Origin: an uncultured Pelagibacteraceae bacterium
GTDB taxonomy: Bacteria; Pseudomonadota; Alphaproteobacteria; Pelagibacterales; Pelagibacteraceae
Reading direction: 5' to 3'
DNA length: 42,471 nt
Assembly (NCBI GenBank): GCA_902583455.1
Contig: CACHVY010000005.1
Span: 1 to 42,471 of the forward strand
The first letter of the stretch is position 1, and each line of letters begins with the position of its first letter. The notes beneath the pieces are model-generated. The model was given only the letters and a program-made list of their open reading frames with translations. It did no database searches and had not been told where the DNA came from. Shown one piece after another: positions 17,334 through 25,840 of this stretch. The position numbers were made by a program, and so were the translations under genes.

Positions 17334-18776
17334 ATGTATGAAAAATACGGACAATTCACTGATGGTAAATGGCATCAATCATCAAGTGGCGAAACATACG
17401 AAGTTTTAAATCCTGCAAATGAGGAAATTATTGGACATGCTTCGAAGGCTTCACCAGAGGATGTTGAGAGAGCTTTAAGGTCTGCTGAAAAAGGTTTGGA
17501 AGTTTGGAAAAAAACACCACCTTGGCAACGTGCTTATATTTTAAGAAGAATTGCTGACAAGATGAGAGAAAAGCAAGACATACTTGCTAAATGGATGACA
17601 CTTGAAGTTGGAAAACCTTTTGCAGAAGCAAAAGGCGAAGTTAATGGAGCTGCAGATATATACGAATGGAATGCAGAAGAGACAAAAAGAATTTATGGTC
17701 AAACAGTTGAAAGTAGATTTGAAGACACAAGAGTTCATGTTTATTATCAACCGGTTGGCGTTGTTGCAGCTTTAGTCCCATGGAATTTCCCTTTAGTTCT
17801 ATCTGCTAGAAAAATTTCTACGGCTCTTGCAGCAGGTTGTTCTGTGATTGTTAAACCTGATGTAATAACGCCAGGTGTTGTAATGGAACAGGTTGAAATT
17901 TGTAGAGAGTGTGGAGTGCCTCCTGGAGTTGTTAATTTATTATCAGGAGATCCACCAAGCATTGCACAACAATTAATCGCTTCAGATATTGTTAAAAAGA
18001 TATCTATAACAGGATCATCTAGAGTTGGTAAATTAATACTAAAACAAGCTGCAGATAAAGTTCAAAGAGTAACTATGGAACTAAGCGGACATTCACCTTT
18101 TATAGTTTTTGATGATGCCGATATTAAAAAAGCAGCTGATATGGCCATTGCTGCAAAATTTAGAAATAATGGGCAAGTTTGTATTTCCCCAAACAGATTT
18201 TATATACAAGAAAAGAAAAAAGAAGAATTTGTAAATCTTTTTTTAGAAAAAACAAAAAAATTAAAAATTGGCGATGGTATGGATCCATCAGTTCAACTTG
18301 GTCCTTTAACAACTAAAAAAAGATTAAATGAAATTGAAGATTTAGTTGAAACTACAAAAAAAGAAGGGGCTAAAGTTTTATTAGGTGGCAAAAGACCAAA
18401 AGGATTTAATAAAGGATATTATTACGAGCCAACTATTTTTGACGATGTAAAAGATGATTTTACAATTATGAAGGTAGAACCATTTGGTCCTTTAGTGCCA
18501 ATGCTATCATTTAAAGAATTTGATGAAGTTATAGAAAGAGCAAACAATCACGAACTTGGATTATCAAGTTATATTTGTACGAATTCAATGGAAAGAGCAC
18601 ACCGTGCATCTGAATTAATGGAGACGGGAACAGTTGCAGTTAATACACCTTTAGTCGCAATTGCCGAAGCACCATTTGGTGGTATAAAGCAAGCAGGTTA
18701 TGGAAGAGAAGGTGGTTCAATGGCTATTAAAGATTATTTAAATGTTAAATATACTCACTTAGGAATTAAAGGATAA
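17334..18776 (+). CDS. NAD(P)-dependent aldehyde dehydrogenase (semialdehyde type)
   Basis: A 480-residue cytoplasmic aldehyde dehydrogenase. Catalytic Cys283 lies in NNGQVCISPNRF and Glu249 in TMELSGHSP; LVPWNFPL and ITGSSRVG form the cofactor site. The usual ELGGKSP is ELSGHSP here and KPSE is KPDV, so cofactor contacts may differ. The length and FGGIKQAGYGREGG ending are like succinate-semialdehyde and related dehydrogenases (GabD-type); the exact substrate is not readable. It has no Shine-Dalgarno sequence, and a 41-residue membrane protein gene begins 2 bases after its stop. Confidence 0.9.
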   Translation: MYEKYGQFTDGKWHQSSSGETYEVLNPANEEIIGHASKASPEDVERALRSAEKGLEVWKKTPPWQRAYILRRIADKMREKQDILAKWMTLEVGKPFAEAKGEVNGAADIYEWNAEETKRIYGQTVESRFEDTRVHVYYQPVGVVAALVPWNFPLVLSARKISTALAAGCSVIVKPDVITPGVVMEQVEICRECGVPPGVVNLLSGDPPSIAQQLIASDIVKKISITGSSRVGKLILKQAADKVQRVTMELSGHSPFIVFDDADIKKAADMAIAAKFRNNGQVCISPNRFYIQEKKKEEFVNLFLEKTKKLKIGDGMDPSVQLGPLTTKKRLNEIEDLVETTKKEGAKVLLGGKRPKGFNKGYYYEPTIFDDVKDDFTIMKVEPFGPLVPMLSFKEFDEVIERANNHELGLSSYICTNSMERAHRASELMETGTVAVNTPLVAIAEAPFGGIKQAGYGREGGSMAIKDYLNVKYTHLGIKG

Positions 18777-18778
18777 AA

Positions 18779-18904
18779 ATGAAAACTAAAAAACAAATTA
18801 AAAAGGCTGCTAATATTTTATTTTCTTGGAGAAGCATGATGCCACTTTATTACGGCGTCATATGGATTGTCTTGCTATTAATTGTAATTTTTTCACCTTT
18901 TTAA
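18779..18904 (+). CDS. 41-residue single-span membrane protein
   Basis: ATG 18779 to TAA 18904 codes for 41 residues: a basic N-terminus (MKTKKQIKKAANILFSWRSM) followed by a hydrophobic segment YYGVIWIVLLLIVIFSPF, a clear transmembrane helix with positive-inside orientation. AAAGGA lies 6 bases upstream across the end of the dehydrogenase gene. The position, 2 bases after the dehydrogenase stop and 15 bases before ccdA, argues for a real operon member. I do not recognise a family; a small subunit or regulator of a membrane complex would fit. Confidence 0.6.
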   Translation: MKTKKQIKKAANILFSWRSMMPLYYGVIWIVLLLIVIFSPF

Positions 18905-18919
18905 AATTAAAAATTATAA

Positions 18920-19627
18920 ATGGCACAATTATTATTAGCTTTTTTTGCAGGCTTCATAAGTTTTTTGTCACCATGCGTATTACCACTTATCCCAGGTTAT
19001 ATTTCTTATGTTTCAGGAAGTACTTTAAATGAACTATTAGAAAGTAAGCGGGTAAACATTATTCCAACTGTGCTTTTTACAATTGGTTTTTCAATAGTTT
19101 TTATTGCTTTTGGAGCAACAAGTACTTTAATTGGTAACTTTGTATTAACCAATTCTTTTGAGCTTAGAATTGTTTCAGGTGCAATTATTATATTATTTTC
19201 ATTACAACTTTTAGGCCTTTTTAATTTTAAGTTTTTAAACATTGAAAAAAGATTTCAGACAGAAAGAAGATCAAATAAATTATACCCTGTTCTAGTTGGA
19301 ATGGCTTTTGGTTTTGGTTGGACACCATGTATTGGGCCAATTCTTGGATCTATATTGGCCTTAGCGGCATTAGAAAGCACTTTAACTAAAGGTATTTTGC
19401 TTTTAACATCGTACTCCTTAGGTTTAGCAATCCCGTTTATTTTGTCTGGTTTCTTAATTCAAAAGTTCATGGCAGTTTCAAAAAATCTTAAAAATAACAT
19501 GAATATTATTTCAAAATCTGGAGGAGTTATTCTTTTAATTACAGGAATTCTAATAATTACAAATCAATTACAAGCTGTTGGTTATTATCTATTAGAAGCT
19601 TTACCTTTCTTACAAAAGCTTGGTTAA
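18920..19627 (+). CDS. ccdA: CcdA-type thiol-disulfide electron carrier
   Basis: A 235-residue inner-membrane protein with six predicted helices, homologous to the membrane core of DsbD. It carries reducing power from cytoplasmic thioredoxin outward for cytochrome c maturation and periplasmic thiol reduction. The two redox cysteines are in FLSPCVLPLIPGY (helix 1) and WTPCIGPILG (helix 4), the standard CcdA pair. It follows the 41-residue gene with 15 bases between and may share its transcript with the aldehyde dehydrogenase. Confidence 0.92.
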   Translation: MAQLLLAFFAGFISFLSPCVLPLIPGYISYVSGSTLNELLESKRVNIIPTVLFTIGFSIVFIAFGATSTLIGNFVLTNSFELRIVSGAIIILFSLQLLGLFNFKFLNIEKRFQTERRSNKLYPVLVGMAFGFGWTPCIGPILGSILALAALESTLTKGILLLTSYSLGLAIPFILSGFLIQKFMAVSKNLKNNMNIISKSGGVILLITGILIITNQLQAVGYYLLEALPFLQKLG

Positions 19628-19654
19628 AATAATTTTTTGGTGTAAAATATAGAT

Positions 19655-20674
19655 ATGTCGATAGGTTACTTTTTTAATCAGTCAACAAAATTTCTTTGGT
19701 ACTCTGCGCATTATATAATTTCTTTTAAATATTCTACACCAATAAAAATAGATAAAACTAACCCCCCATCATTTTATGGCAAGATGCCATCAGGAAAACA
19801 AATGTTTTTTGAGATGATGAAGTTATTAAATGAGGAAAGAAAATTAATTAATTCAAAATTCTATAAATTACCAAAAACTCAACTAAAGGATTTATTAAGT
19901 GCAGCAAAAGGAAGTTTTGATTTTTTCCTTGACCTTCCCAAGATAGATAAACGAAGAGCATCAGGTAAATTTTCGGAAGTAGAAACAAAGAAAAAGGACT
20001 TACCTAAATATTACTTAAGAAACTTTCACTATCAAACTGATGGATACTTAAGTGAAAAATCAGCAAGATTATATGAATTTCAAGTTGAAACACTTTTCAC
20101 TGGGTGTGCAGCAACTATGAGAAGATTTTCCATGATACCACTCATTAATTATTTAAATTCTAATAAAAAAAATATTAAATTATTAGATATTGGAACAGGT
20201 ACTGGAGAAATTATTGAAAGTTATAAATTAAATTTTAAAGATACAGAAATTACGTGTTCAGACTTATCCGAGGAATACTTAAATGTTGCAAAACAAAAGC
20301 TAAAAAAGTTCAAAGATATTAAGTACGTTAATTGCAAAGGGGAAGAATTACCTTTTGAGAAAGAGTCTTTTGATGTTCTTACATCTACATATATGTTTCA
20401 TGAAATTCCAACTGAAATTAGAAAGCAGGTATTTTCTGAAATCTCAAGAGTATTAAAAAAGGGTGGTATCTTTGTTTTAACAGACTCTTTACAAATTGAT
20501 GATAATCCTAAGTTAAATCCGCTCTTAGAATTTTTTCCATATTCTACCCATGAACCTTTTTATCCAAAATACATAAGAGAAGATTTAAAAGAAGTAGCTA
20601 AAAATTATGGACTTGAAATGTACTATAACAAAAATGCCTATCTAAGTAAGAGTATGGCATTTAGAAAATTATAA
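19655..20674 (+). CDS. class I SAM-dependent methyltransferase with long N-terminal region
   Basis: A 339-residue methyltransferase. The SAM-binding motif I LLDIGTGTGE is at 176-185 and motif II acid CSDLSEEYL follows; FDVLTSTYMFHEIP is the post-II region. The first 170 residues contain a pattern, NFHYQTDGYLSEKSARLY and QVETLFTGCAATMRR, shared by a family of methyltransferases in cyanobacteria and marine bacteria; the substrate is unknown. A distinct short helix (FLWYSAHYIISF) near the start may bind the membrane. It lies 27 bases after ccdA. Confidence 0.82.
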   Translation: MSIGYFFNQSTKFLWYSAHYIISFKYSTPIKIDKTNPPSFYGKMPSGKQMFFEMMKLLNEERKLINSKFYKLPKTQLKDLLSAAKGSFDFFLDLPKIDKRRASGKFSEVETKKKDLPKYYLRNFHYQTDGYLSEKSARLYEFQVETLFTGCAATMRRFSMIPLINYLNSNKKNIKLLDIGTGTGEIIESYKLNFKDTEITCSDLSEEYLNVAKQKLKKFKDIKYVNCKGEELPFEKESFDVLTSTYMFHEIPTEIRKQVFSEISRVLKKGGIFVLTDSLQIDDNPKLNPLLEFFPYSTHEPFYPKYIREDLKEVAKNYGLEMYYNKNAYLSKSMAFRKL

Positions 20675-20676
20675 AT

Positions 20677-21306
20677 TTATTTCATTACCTCATATAATCC
20701 AAGCCAGGCATTCACTTCTTTACTAGCAAGATATTGAGATTTAAAAAACTCTAATTTTTTACATTTATTTGTGTCACATAATTCTTTTAATTTTTTATCA
20801 AAACCATATTCTTCATGAATACCTTCATTAATCGTAAAACATATTAAACCTTTGTTTTTGGTAATTCTTATAAACTCATCTAAAGCAGGTGGTTTAACAT
20901 GAGCATAAGTAAATGTACCAACACACATCACTGCATCAAATTTATTATCTTCATGATTTATTTTTTTATTAAGATCAGCTTTCTCTAATAAATGATAAAG
21001 ACCATTTGGAACTAAATCTAAAAGATTTTGGGAAAGATCTGCGCCATAAAAGTTTTTAAAACCATATCTTTTTAATTCAACCCCAACTAACCCTGTACCA
21101 CAACCAGCATCGTAAATTTTGATTTCTTTATCATTTGCATATTTATTAAAAACCTCAGATGTTTCTTTTGGACCAGTGTAATTCCAGTCTGACATATCTT
21201 TGTCGTACTTGTTTTCTTTACCCCAGTCATCGTAGAACTTCATTACATCCTCTGTTTTCTTTAGAGTATGTAATGGAACTTTATTTCCTATATCTTTTTG
21301 AGCCAT
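20677..21306 (-). CDS. class I SAM-dependent methyltransferase (METTL27-like)
   Basis: A 209-residue methyltransferase with motif I YDAGCGTGLVG, then GADLSQNLLDL, and FDAVMCVGTFTYAHV. The overall layout resembles the WBSCR27/METTL27 group; the substrate is not known. It starts 16 bases after the stop of the gamma-butyrobetaine-dioxygenase-like gene on the same strand, so the two probably form an operon and act on the same small molecule or pathway. It converges on the methyltransferase at 19655-20674 with only 2 bases between stops. Confidence 0.82.
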   Translation of the reverse strand: MAQKDIGNKVPLHTLKKTEDVMKFYDDWGKENKYDKDMSDWNYTGPKETSEVFNKYANDKEIKIYDAGCGTGLVGVELKRYGFKNFYGADLSQNLLDLVPNGLYHLLEKADLNKKINHEDNKFDAVMCVGTFTYAHVKPPALDEFIRITKNKGLICFTINEGIHEEYGFDKKLKELCDTNKCKKLEFFKSQYLASKEVNAWLGLYEVMK

Positions 21307-21322
21307 TGGATTGATAATTTAA

Positions 21323-22423
21323 TTAAATAAATTTTCTAAGTAAATGTCTAAGTTTACCTTCCGAAGAGTCATAATCAATATAACAACCTTGTAAAAATCT
21401 ATTTCCTTCATTTGGATTGAATTCTGTTCTACCGTGTAAGAGCCTATAATTATCCATCATTAATAAATCACCTGGCATTAACTTGAATTTTATTAAAAAT
21501 TTATCTGAGTTATATATTTCTGATATTTTGTTTCTTGCTTGGTAGTATAAATCTAGTTTTTCTTTCTCCAAAGCAGGCACAAAATCTAATCTTGTACTAA
21601 ATCTTACTTGTTTAATTTTGTTTTCTTCATCTAATTCAATAAGTTGTCCTACATTCTCTAACACTACATCTTTATCAACAAACCTAAATTTTACCTTTAC
21701 CTCTGTAAGAACTTTAAAAAAATTAGGATGATTTTTCTTTAAACTCTCTGCAACTGAAAACCCATCTACTAAAGTTGAATATCCCCCACTTACTTCATTT
21801 TCAATACAATGTAATAATTGAATGTTAGGTATAGGTTTTCTATATGGGTTATCTGTGTGAGGTGATAAAGGTAAAGGTGTATATGCTAAGTCGTTTGGAT
21901 TAGGTTTTGACTTTACATTAAAATATTCCCCAAAATTAGTCCTTCTAATACTTCCTATTGAATTTGCAAATTTAACAATGAAATTATTCTTTGTTGGAAC
22001 GTTAGAAATTACTACAAAACCATTTTTGTAAAATGATTTTAAAAGTTCTAACATCTCATCACTTTCAAAAAAATTATCTTTAAATTTAAAATTTTTTATA
22101 TCTTCAAGGTTTGAATCCCATAAAACTGGTTTTATTAAATCTTTTAAAAAGGCATCTGAATTAAATTCTTTCTCTATTTTATCAATTTCAATCTTTGACT
22201 TTACGCCATCGCTAAACTCAATATCCAAAAGTTTATTTATAATATTTACTTTGTTAATTTTTATATCTTTTAAAAACGATGGATCAAAAAGACGTTGCTC
22301 AGTATTTTTATCTAAGTGTTCTTTCTCACTTACTCTTTCTCTAAGCCATATAGGGTGTAACTCCCATTTATTTGAACCTTCAAAAATAAATACTTTGTTA
22401 TTTTGTTCTAATTCAATTTTCAT
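21323..22423 (-). CDS. Fe(II)/2-oxoglutarate dioxygenase, gamma-butyrobetaine-hydroxylase-like
   Basis: A 366-residue enzyme with an N-terminal GBBH-like (DUF971) domain (about 1-85) and a C-terminal TauD-type dioxygenase domain. Iron ligands are His189 and Asp191 (in PHTDNPY) and His330 (LLHGRTEF); Arg342 should hold 2-oxoglutarate. The family hydroxylates trimethylammonium compounds such as gamma-butyrobetaine, trimethyllysine or trimethylaminoethylphosphonate. The N-terminal domain keeps HPIWLRE and QRLFDPS but lacks the zinc-binding cysteines usual between them. Which substrate is used is open. It is followed by a methyltransferase gene in the same operon. Confidence 0.85.
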   Translation of the reverse strand: MKIELEQNNKVFIFEGSNKWELHPIWLRERVSEKEHLDKNTEQRLFDPSFLKDIKINKVNIINKLLDIEFSDGVKSKIEIDKIEKEFNSDAFLKDLIKPVLWDSNLEDIKNFKFKDNFFESDEMLELLKSFYKNGFVVISNVPTKNNFIVKFANSIGSIRRTNFGEYFNVKSKPNPNDLAYTPLPLSPHTDNPYRKPIPNIQLLHCIENEVSGGYSTLVDGFSVAESLKKNHPNFFKVLTEVKVKFRFVDKDVVLENVGQLIELDEENKIKQVRFSTRLDFVPALEKEKLDLYYQARNKISEIYNSDKFLIKFKLMPGDLLMMDNYRLLHGRTEFNPNEGNRFLQGCYIDYDSSEGKLRHLLRKFI

Positions 22424-22508
22424 ACCAATTATCCTAGATATCTCAAAAAATTTACTTTTATCAAGTAAAATTAAATAGTAATAAGCTCATCTATAAGAGC
22501 AAAAATAA

Positions 22509-23294
22509 ATGAAAAACAAAGATATTTATAATTTTCTAATTTCTTTAGCTAGAGATTTAAATAGATTTTATAAGTTAAAATTAAATAAACAATTTAAACC
22601 TAAGAATAAAGGTAGCGAATCTAATTATGACCCAGTTACCATTGCAGATAAAAAATTTGAAAAATTTATTAGAACTAAAATAAGTAAAAAATTTCCTCAA
22701 CACTCAATTATCGGTGAAGAATTTGGATTAAGAAATAAAAAAAGTGATTATTCTTGGGTTATAGATCCAATTGATGGAACTAGATCATTTGTAATTGGAT
22801 ATCCGTCATGGAGTAATTTAATTGCATTTTGTTATAAGAATAAACCAATTATGGGATTAGCAAACTTTCCTATCCTAAATAAATTTTATATAAACCAGGA
22901 TAGTAAAAAAGCCTTTCTTTTTAATGGAAAGAAAAAAATAAAATTAAGATCTTCAAATTGTAAAAAATTTAAACATGCAAAAATATCAGGAGATTTTCAT
23001 GGTCAGTATAGTTTAGATAAACTTAAAAAAGTTAAGAAACTATTACCACGAATGCAGTTTCCTTGTATGGATGCTTTAAGTTACTCACATTTTTGTGAAG
23101 GTAAAATTGATACAGTGTTTCAAAGCGGAAATAAAATATGGGATATTTATCCTTTAATTCCAATTATAAAAGCTTCAGGAGGAACTGTAACTAATTGGGA
23201 AAATAAAGAAAATTTTGATAGTGGAAATGTTTTAATATCTTCGAGTAGGCTAATTCACAAACAAATGCTTAAGATGTTAAAACCACTAAATTAA
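22509..23294 (+). CDS. inositol monophosphatase-family phosphatase (HisN-like)
   Basis: A 261-residue Mg-dependent phosphatase. Metal-site motifs are GEEFG (Glu70-Glu71), DPIDGTRSF at 86-94, and IWDIYPLIPI near the C-terminus. The pattern VIDPIDGTRSFVIGYP and the length are close to HisN-type histidinol-phosphate phosphatases, which complete histidine synthesis; inositol monophosphatase or PAP phosphatase are alternatives. The last 4 bases overlap the convergent epimerase gene. It has no histidine-synthesis neighbour, so HisN is an inference. Confidence 0.8.
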   Translation: MKNKDIYNFLISLARDLNRFYKLKLNKQFKPKNKGSESNYDPVTIADKKFEKFIRTKISKKFPQHSIIGEEFGLRNKKSDYSWVIDPIDGTRSFVIGYPSWSNLIAFCYKNKPIMGLANFPILNKFYINQDSKKAFLFNGKKKIKLRSSNCKKFKHAKISGDFHGQYSLDKLKKVKKLLPRMQFPCMDALSYSHFCEGKIDTVFQSGNKIWDIYPLIPIIKASGGTVTNWENKENFDSGNVLISSSRLIHKQMLKMLKPLN

Positions 23295-24172
23295 TTATTT
23301 TTAATAAAATCTTTTATATAATCTCTTAACTTGATTTTACCAAAGTGTTTGTAAACTTTGTTTGAAAGATTCATATTAGTAAGAGCAGATGCATATCTTT
23401 CCCCAGCTCTTCTTGGTAAGTATTTGATTTTCCTTTTGAACATTTTTGCAACTTTGATGATTGAAAAACTTTCTCTGTGAGAAATACTATAGTGTCTACA
23501 AAGATTTTTCTTCCAGGCCATAAAACAAATTTTAATTGTATCATCAATGTGAGTGAATCTTCTTGATTGAGTTCCAGGTCTTACAACAGGAAGTGGCCTC
23601 TTTCTTTTGTAAAAATCTTCAAATATTCCAATAACGGTTGCCATATTTCCTTTACCAATTTGATTGGGCCCGTAAACATTGTAAAAATAAATTATTTCGT
23701 ATTTAAAATTAAACCATTTCTTCATATTTTCTAAGAGTTCTAAATTTTTTGCTTTTGTAAAAGCATAAGGTGATAAATCTTTATCTTTACCTTTATTTCC
23801 AAGAGATGCAGATGTAGCACTATAAATTAATTTTATTTTATTTTTTAAACAAAAATTTATTACAGCATTAGTACCTATAGAGTTTGAGTCTATACATTTA
23901 TCCATCTGTAAAAAACTTTGATAAATTCTAGCAAATTCCCCAAAATGAAAAATAGAGTGAATTTTTTTTGGATTTAAAACCGTGCTTATATTTTTTGTGT
24001 GTGCTTTTATATATCGCACTCTTGAACTTTTGATATGATTTCTCTTTGAGCTTGAGCTATAATTATCAATTGAAATTATATTCAATTTTGTTTTTTCTAA
24101 AAAATATTTAATAAGATTTGTTCCAACAAATCCTGCTCCACCAGTGATTACTATCTTTTTAGCGCTCATCAA
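23291..24172 (-). CDS. NAD-dependent nucleotide-sugar epimerase/dehydratase (GalE-like SDR)
   Basis: A 293-residue extended short-chain dehydrogenase. The Rossmann motif TGGAGFVGTNL is at the N-terminus; ATSASLG and PYAFTKAK provide the catalytic Ser and YxxxK pair; IYFYNVYGPNQ and PGTQSRRFTHIDD match nucleotide-sugar epimerases. It most likely interconverts UDP-sugars for surface polysaccharide. No glycosyltransferase neighbours are present. The start may be the ATG at 24172 or the next one at 24169; the difference is one residue. Confidence 0.85.
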   Translation of the reverse strand: MMSAKKIVITGGAGFVGTNLIKYFLEKTKLNIISIDNYSSSSKRNHIKSSRVRYIKAHTKNISTVLNPKKIHSIFHFGEFARIYQSFLQMDKCIDSNSIGTNAVINFCLKNKIKLIYSATSASLGNKGKDKDLSPYAFTKAKNLELLENMKKWFNFKYEIIYFYNVYGPNQIGKGNMATVIGIFEDFYKRKRPLPVVRPGTQSRRFTHIDDTIKICFMAWKKNLCRHYSISHRESFSIIKVAKMFKRKIKYLPRRAGERYASALTNMNLSNKVYKHFGKIKLRDYIKDFIKNN

Positions 24173-24244
24173 ACAGTTATCTATTAATTTAAATATTTAT
24201 TTATGTAAATAACTAAATTAGAATAAGTATTTAATAGGAGGAAT

Positions 24245-24637
24245 ATGGAAATTTTTAAACCAATTAATGAAAAAAAAGCCAAAGGCAAAGTCAAAAAAAT
24301 TTTTAGTGAAATTAAAAAAACAAGAAAAATATCAAAAATTCCAAATTTTTGGAGATCAATTGCACATAATCCTGCACTGCTTGAAAGAACTTGGAATAGT
24401 CTTAAAGCAATTATGAAAGACGGAGCGTTAGACGCTGTCACAAAAGAGTTAATTTATGTAGCTGTTTCAATTACAAATAGCTGTGGATATTGTACAAGAT
24501 CACATACTTTTGCAGCTAAAAAGAAGGGCGCTACAGATCAAATGATAAAGGAAATGATTGACGTTGTTGGTATAGCAAATCAAAATAATAAATTAGTTGA
24601 GGCTTATCAAGTGGAAGTAGATAAAATTTATAAATAA
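24245..24637 (+). CDS. AhpD-like carboxymuconolactone decarboxylase-family protein
   Basis: A 130-residue AhpD-fold protein. The redox motif is CGYCTRSH with Cys80, Cys83 and His87, and Glu68 is conserved upstream, the pattern of alkylhydroperoxidase-type disulfide enzymes. Probable role: peroxide reduction or another thiol-dependent reaction in the cytoplasm. TAGGAGGA just before the ATG is a strong ribosome site, suggesting good expression. The next gene, an SMR protein, begins 1 base after its stop, so they share a transcript. Confidence 0.85.
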   Translation: MEIFKPINEKKAKGKVKKIFSEIKKTRKISKIPNFWRSIAHNPALLERTWNSLKAIMKDGALDAVTKELIYVAVSITNSCGYCTRSHTFAAKKKGATDQMIKEMIDVVGIANQNNKLVEAYQVEVDKIYK

Positions 24638-24638
24638 T

Positions 24639-24974
24639 ATGAGTAATTTAATTGGATATGTATATTTACTTTTAGCAGTTGTTCTTGGAATAACTTCTAA
24701 CGGATTTCTTAAAACTACAAATGGTTTTACTAACATTGGCCCAACCATAATGTGTATGGTTACCATACTTCTTTGTATATTTTTTTTGGCAAAAGCAATG
24801 ATGATAATACCTGTTGGATTTACATATGCGACTTATGGAGGTTTAACAATCACTGCAGTGACTATTTTTGGAATACTTAAGTATAATCAAATTCCAAATA
24901 TCTATGGCATTATTGGTATAACTTTAATTATCATAGGTGTAGTACTTGTAAATTTCTTAGGAAAAACCTCTTGA
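24639..24974 (+). CDS. SMR-family (EmrE-like) membrane protein lacking the key glutamate
   Basis: A 111-residue, four-helix membrane protein that aligns without gaps to EmrE through NGFTNIGP, IPVGFTYATYGG and IIGVVLVNFLG. In EmrE the proton/substrate residue Glu14 is in helix 1; here the same position is Gly17 (VVLGIT). The conserved Trp63 is Tyr. Tyr60 is kept. Without the glutamate, ordinary drug/proton exchange is unlikely, so it may move a different substrate or pair with another subunit. It is co-transcribed with the AhpD-like gene. Confidence 0.8.
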   Translation: MSNLIGYVYLLLAVVLGITSNGFLKTTNGFTNIGPTIMCMVTILLCIFFLAKAMMIIPVGFTYATYGGLTITAVTIFGILKYNQIPNIYGIIGITLIIIGVVLVNFLGKTS

Positions 24975-25043
24975 AAATTAACTAGGACAATTCTGTACAT
25001 TTTAAAACATTGAAAATTTAAAAAATTTTATTATTTTAAAAAT

Positions 25044-25187
25044 ATGAACGTGTGTTATGCAACATTATTAGGAATAGCTTTTTTAGCAACTATTGTATTT
25101 ATATTTAGAAAACCATCAAAAAAAGAGTTAGAAAAATTCGAAAGTAAAGACCAAGATAAAATTAATTGGTCTAAAATGGGTTTTTAA
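25044..25187 (+). CDS. 47-residue membrane-anchored small protein
   Basis: ATG 25044 to TAA 25187 codes for 47 residues: a hydrophobic N-terminal helix (CYATLLGIAFLATIVFIF), then a charged cytoplasmic tail (RKPSKKELEKFESKDQDK) ending IN-WSKMGF. The mixed composition, sensible codon use and position alone in a 240-base gap support a real gene. No family is recognised. No Shine-Dalgarno sequence is evident. The remaining gap, 24975-25043 and 25188-25214, holds only A/T-rich sequence with no other feature seen. Confidence 0.55.
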   Translation: MNVCYATLLGIAFLATIVFIFRKPSKKELEKFESKDQDKINWSKMGF

Positions 25188-25214
25188 TTTTTTCAATTAA
25201 AGTATAATTAATTT

Positions 25215-25838
25215 ATGTGTGGCAGGTATGTAATTACCAAACCAGTTGAAAAAACTGTTAAAATTGTAAAATCATCGACAACAGTTAAAGATGATGAAAA
25301 CTTTAATGCACATCCAAGTCAAGCATTACCAATTATAAAATCATATTCAAATGGCAAGACTTTAGAGTTAGTGAAGTGGGGAATAGTGCCATCGTGGGCA
25401 AAACAAAAAGATTTTAGACCTTTAATAAATGCTAGAATAGAAACAATTGATGAAAAAGTTTCTTTTAAAAAACTTATAAAAATAACAAGATGTGTTGCTG
25501 TAATGGATGGCTTTTATGAGTGGAAAAGATCTAAAGAAAGCAAAACTCCGTTTTATTTTACAAGAGAAGATAAAAAACCTTTATATGTTGCAGGAATTTT
25601 TGAAAATAATGAATTTTGTTTAATTACTGAAGAGGCTAGTCAAAATGTCATGGATATACATCATAGACAGCCAGTTATTTTAGATAATAATGAAATAGGC
25701 AATTATTTAGATCTTAAAAAGGATGGCAAAAAATACTTGAGCCAGATTAAAAAAATACCATTAAGTTTTCATGAAATATCTAAAGAAGTTAATAAACCTA
25801 CAAACAATTATCCATCATTGATTAGTAAGTTAAATTAA
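25215..25838 (+). CDS. yedK: SRAP-domain abasic-site protein (YedK/HMCES family)
   Basis: A 207-residue SRAP protein that crosslinks to abasic sites in single-stranded DNA to protect the genome. The catalytic Cys2 follows the initiator Met in MCGRY, which also fixes the start. Other active-site residues are Asn72 in NARIETI, Glu102 in DGFYEWK and His149 in MDIHHRQPVIL. Size and order of motifs match E. coli YedK (222 residues). It is followed 2 bases later by an unknown gene, possibly in the same transcript. Confidence 0.93.
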   Translation: MCGRYVITKPVEKTVKIVKSSTTVKDDENFNAHPSQALPIIKSYSNGKTLELVKWGIVPSWAKQKDFRPLINARIETIDEKVSFKKLIKITRCVAVMDGFYEWKRSKESKTPFYFTREDKKPLYVAGIFENNEFCLITEEASQNVMDIHHRQPVILDNNEIGNYLDLKKDGKKYLSQIKKIPLSFHEISKEVNKPTNNYPSLISKLN

Positions 25839-25840
25839 TA

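Noticed and set aside
18826..19032. 68-residue open frame across the ccdA start
   Set aside because: It overlaps the 41-residue gene and ccdA in a different frame; both of those have better composition and context.
25005..25043. AAAATTT/AAATTTT inverted repeat as a terminator after the SMR gene
   Set aside because: It is pure A/T with a very weak stem, as expected by chance in sequence of this composition.
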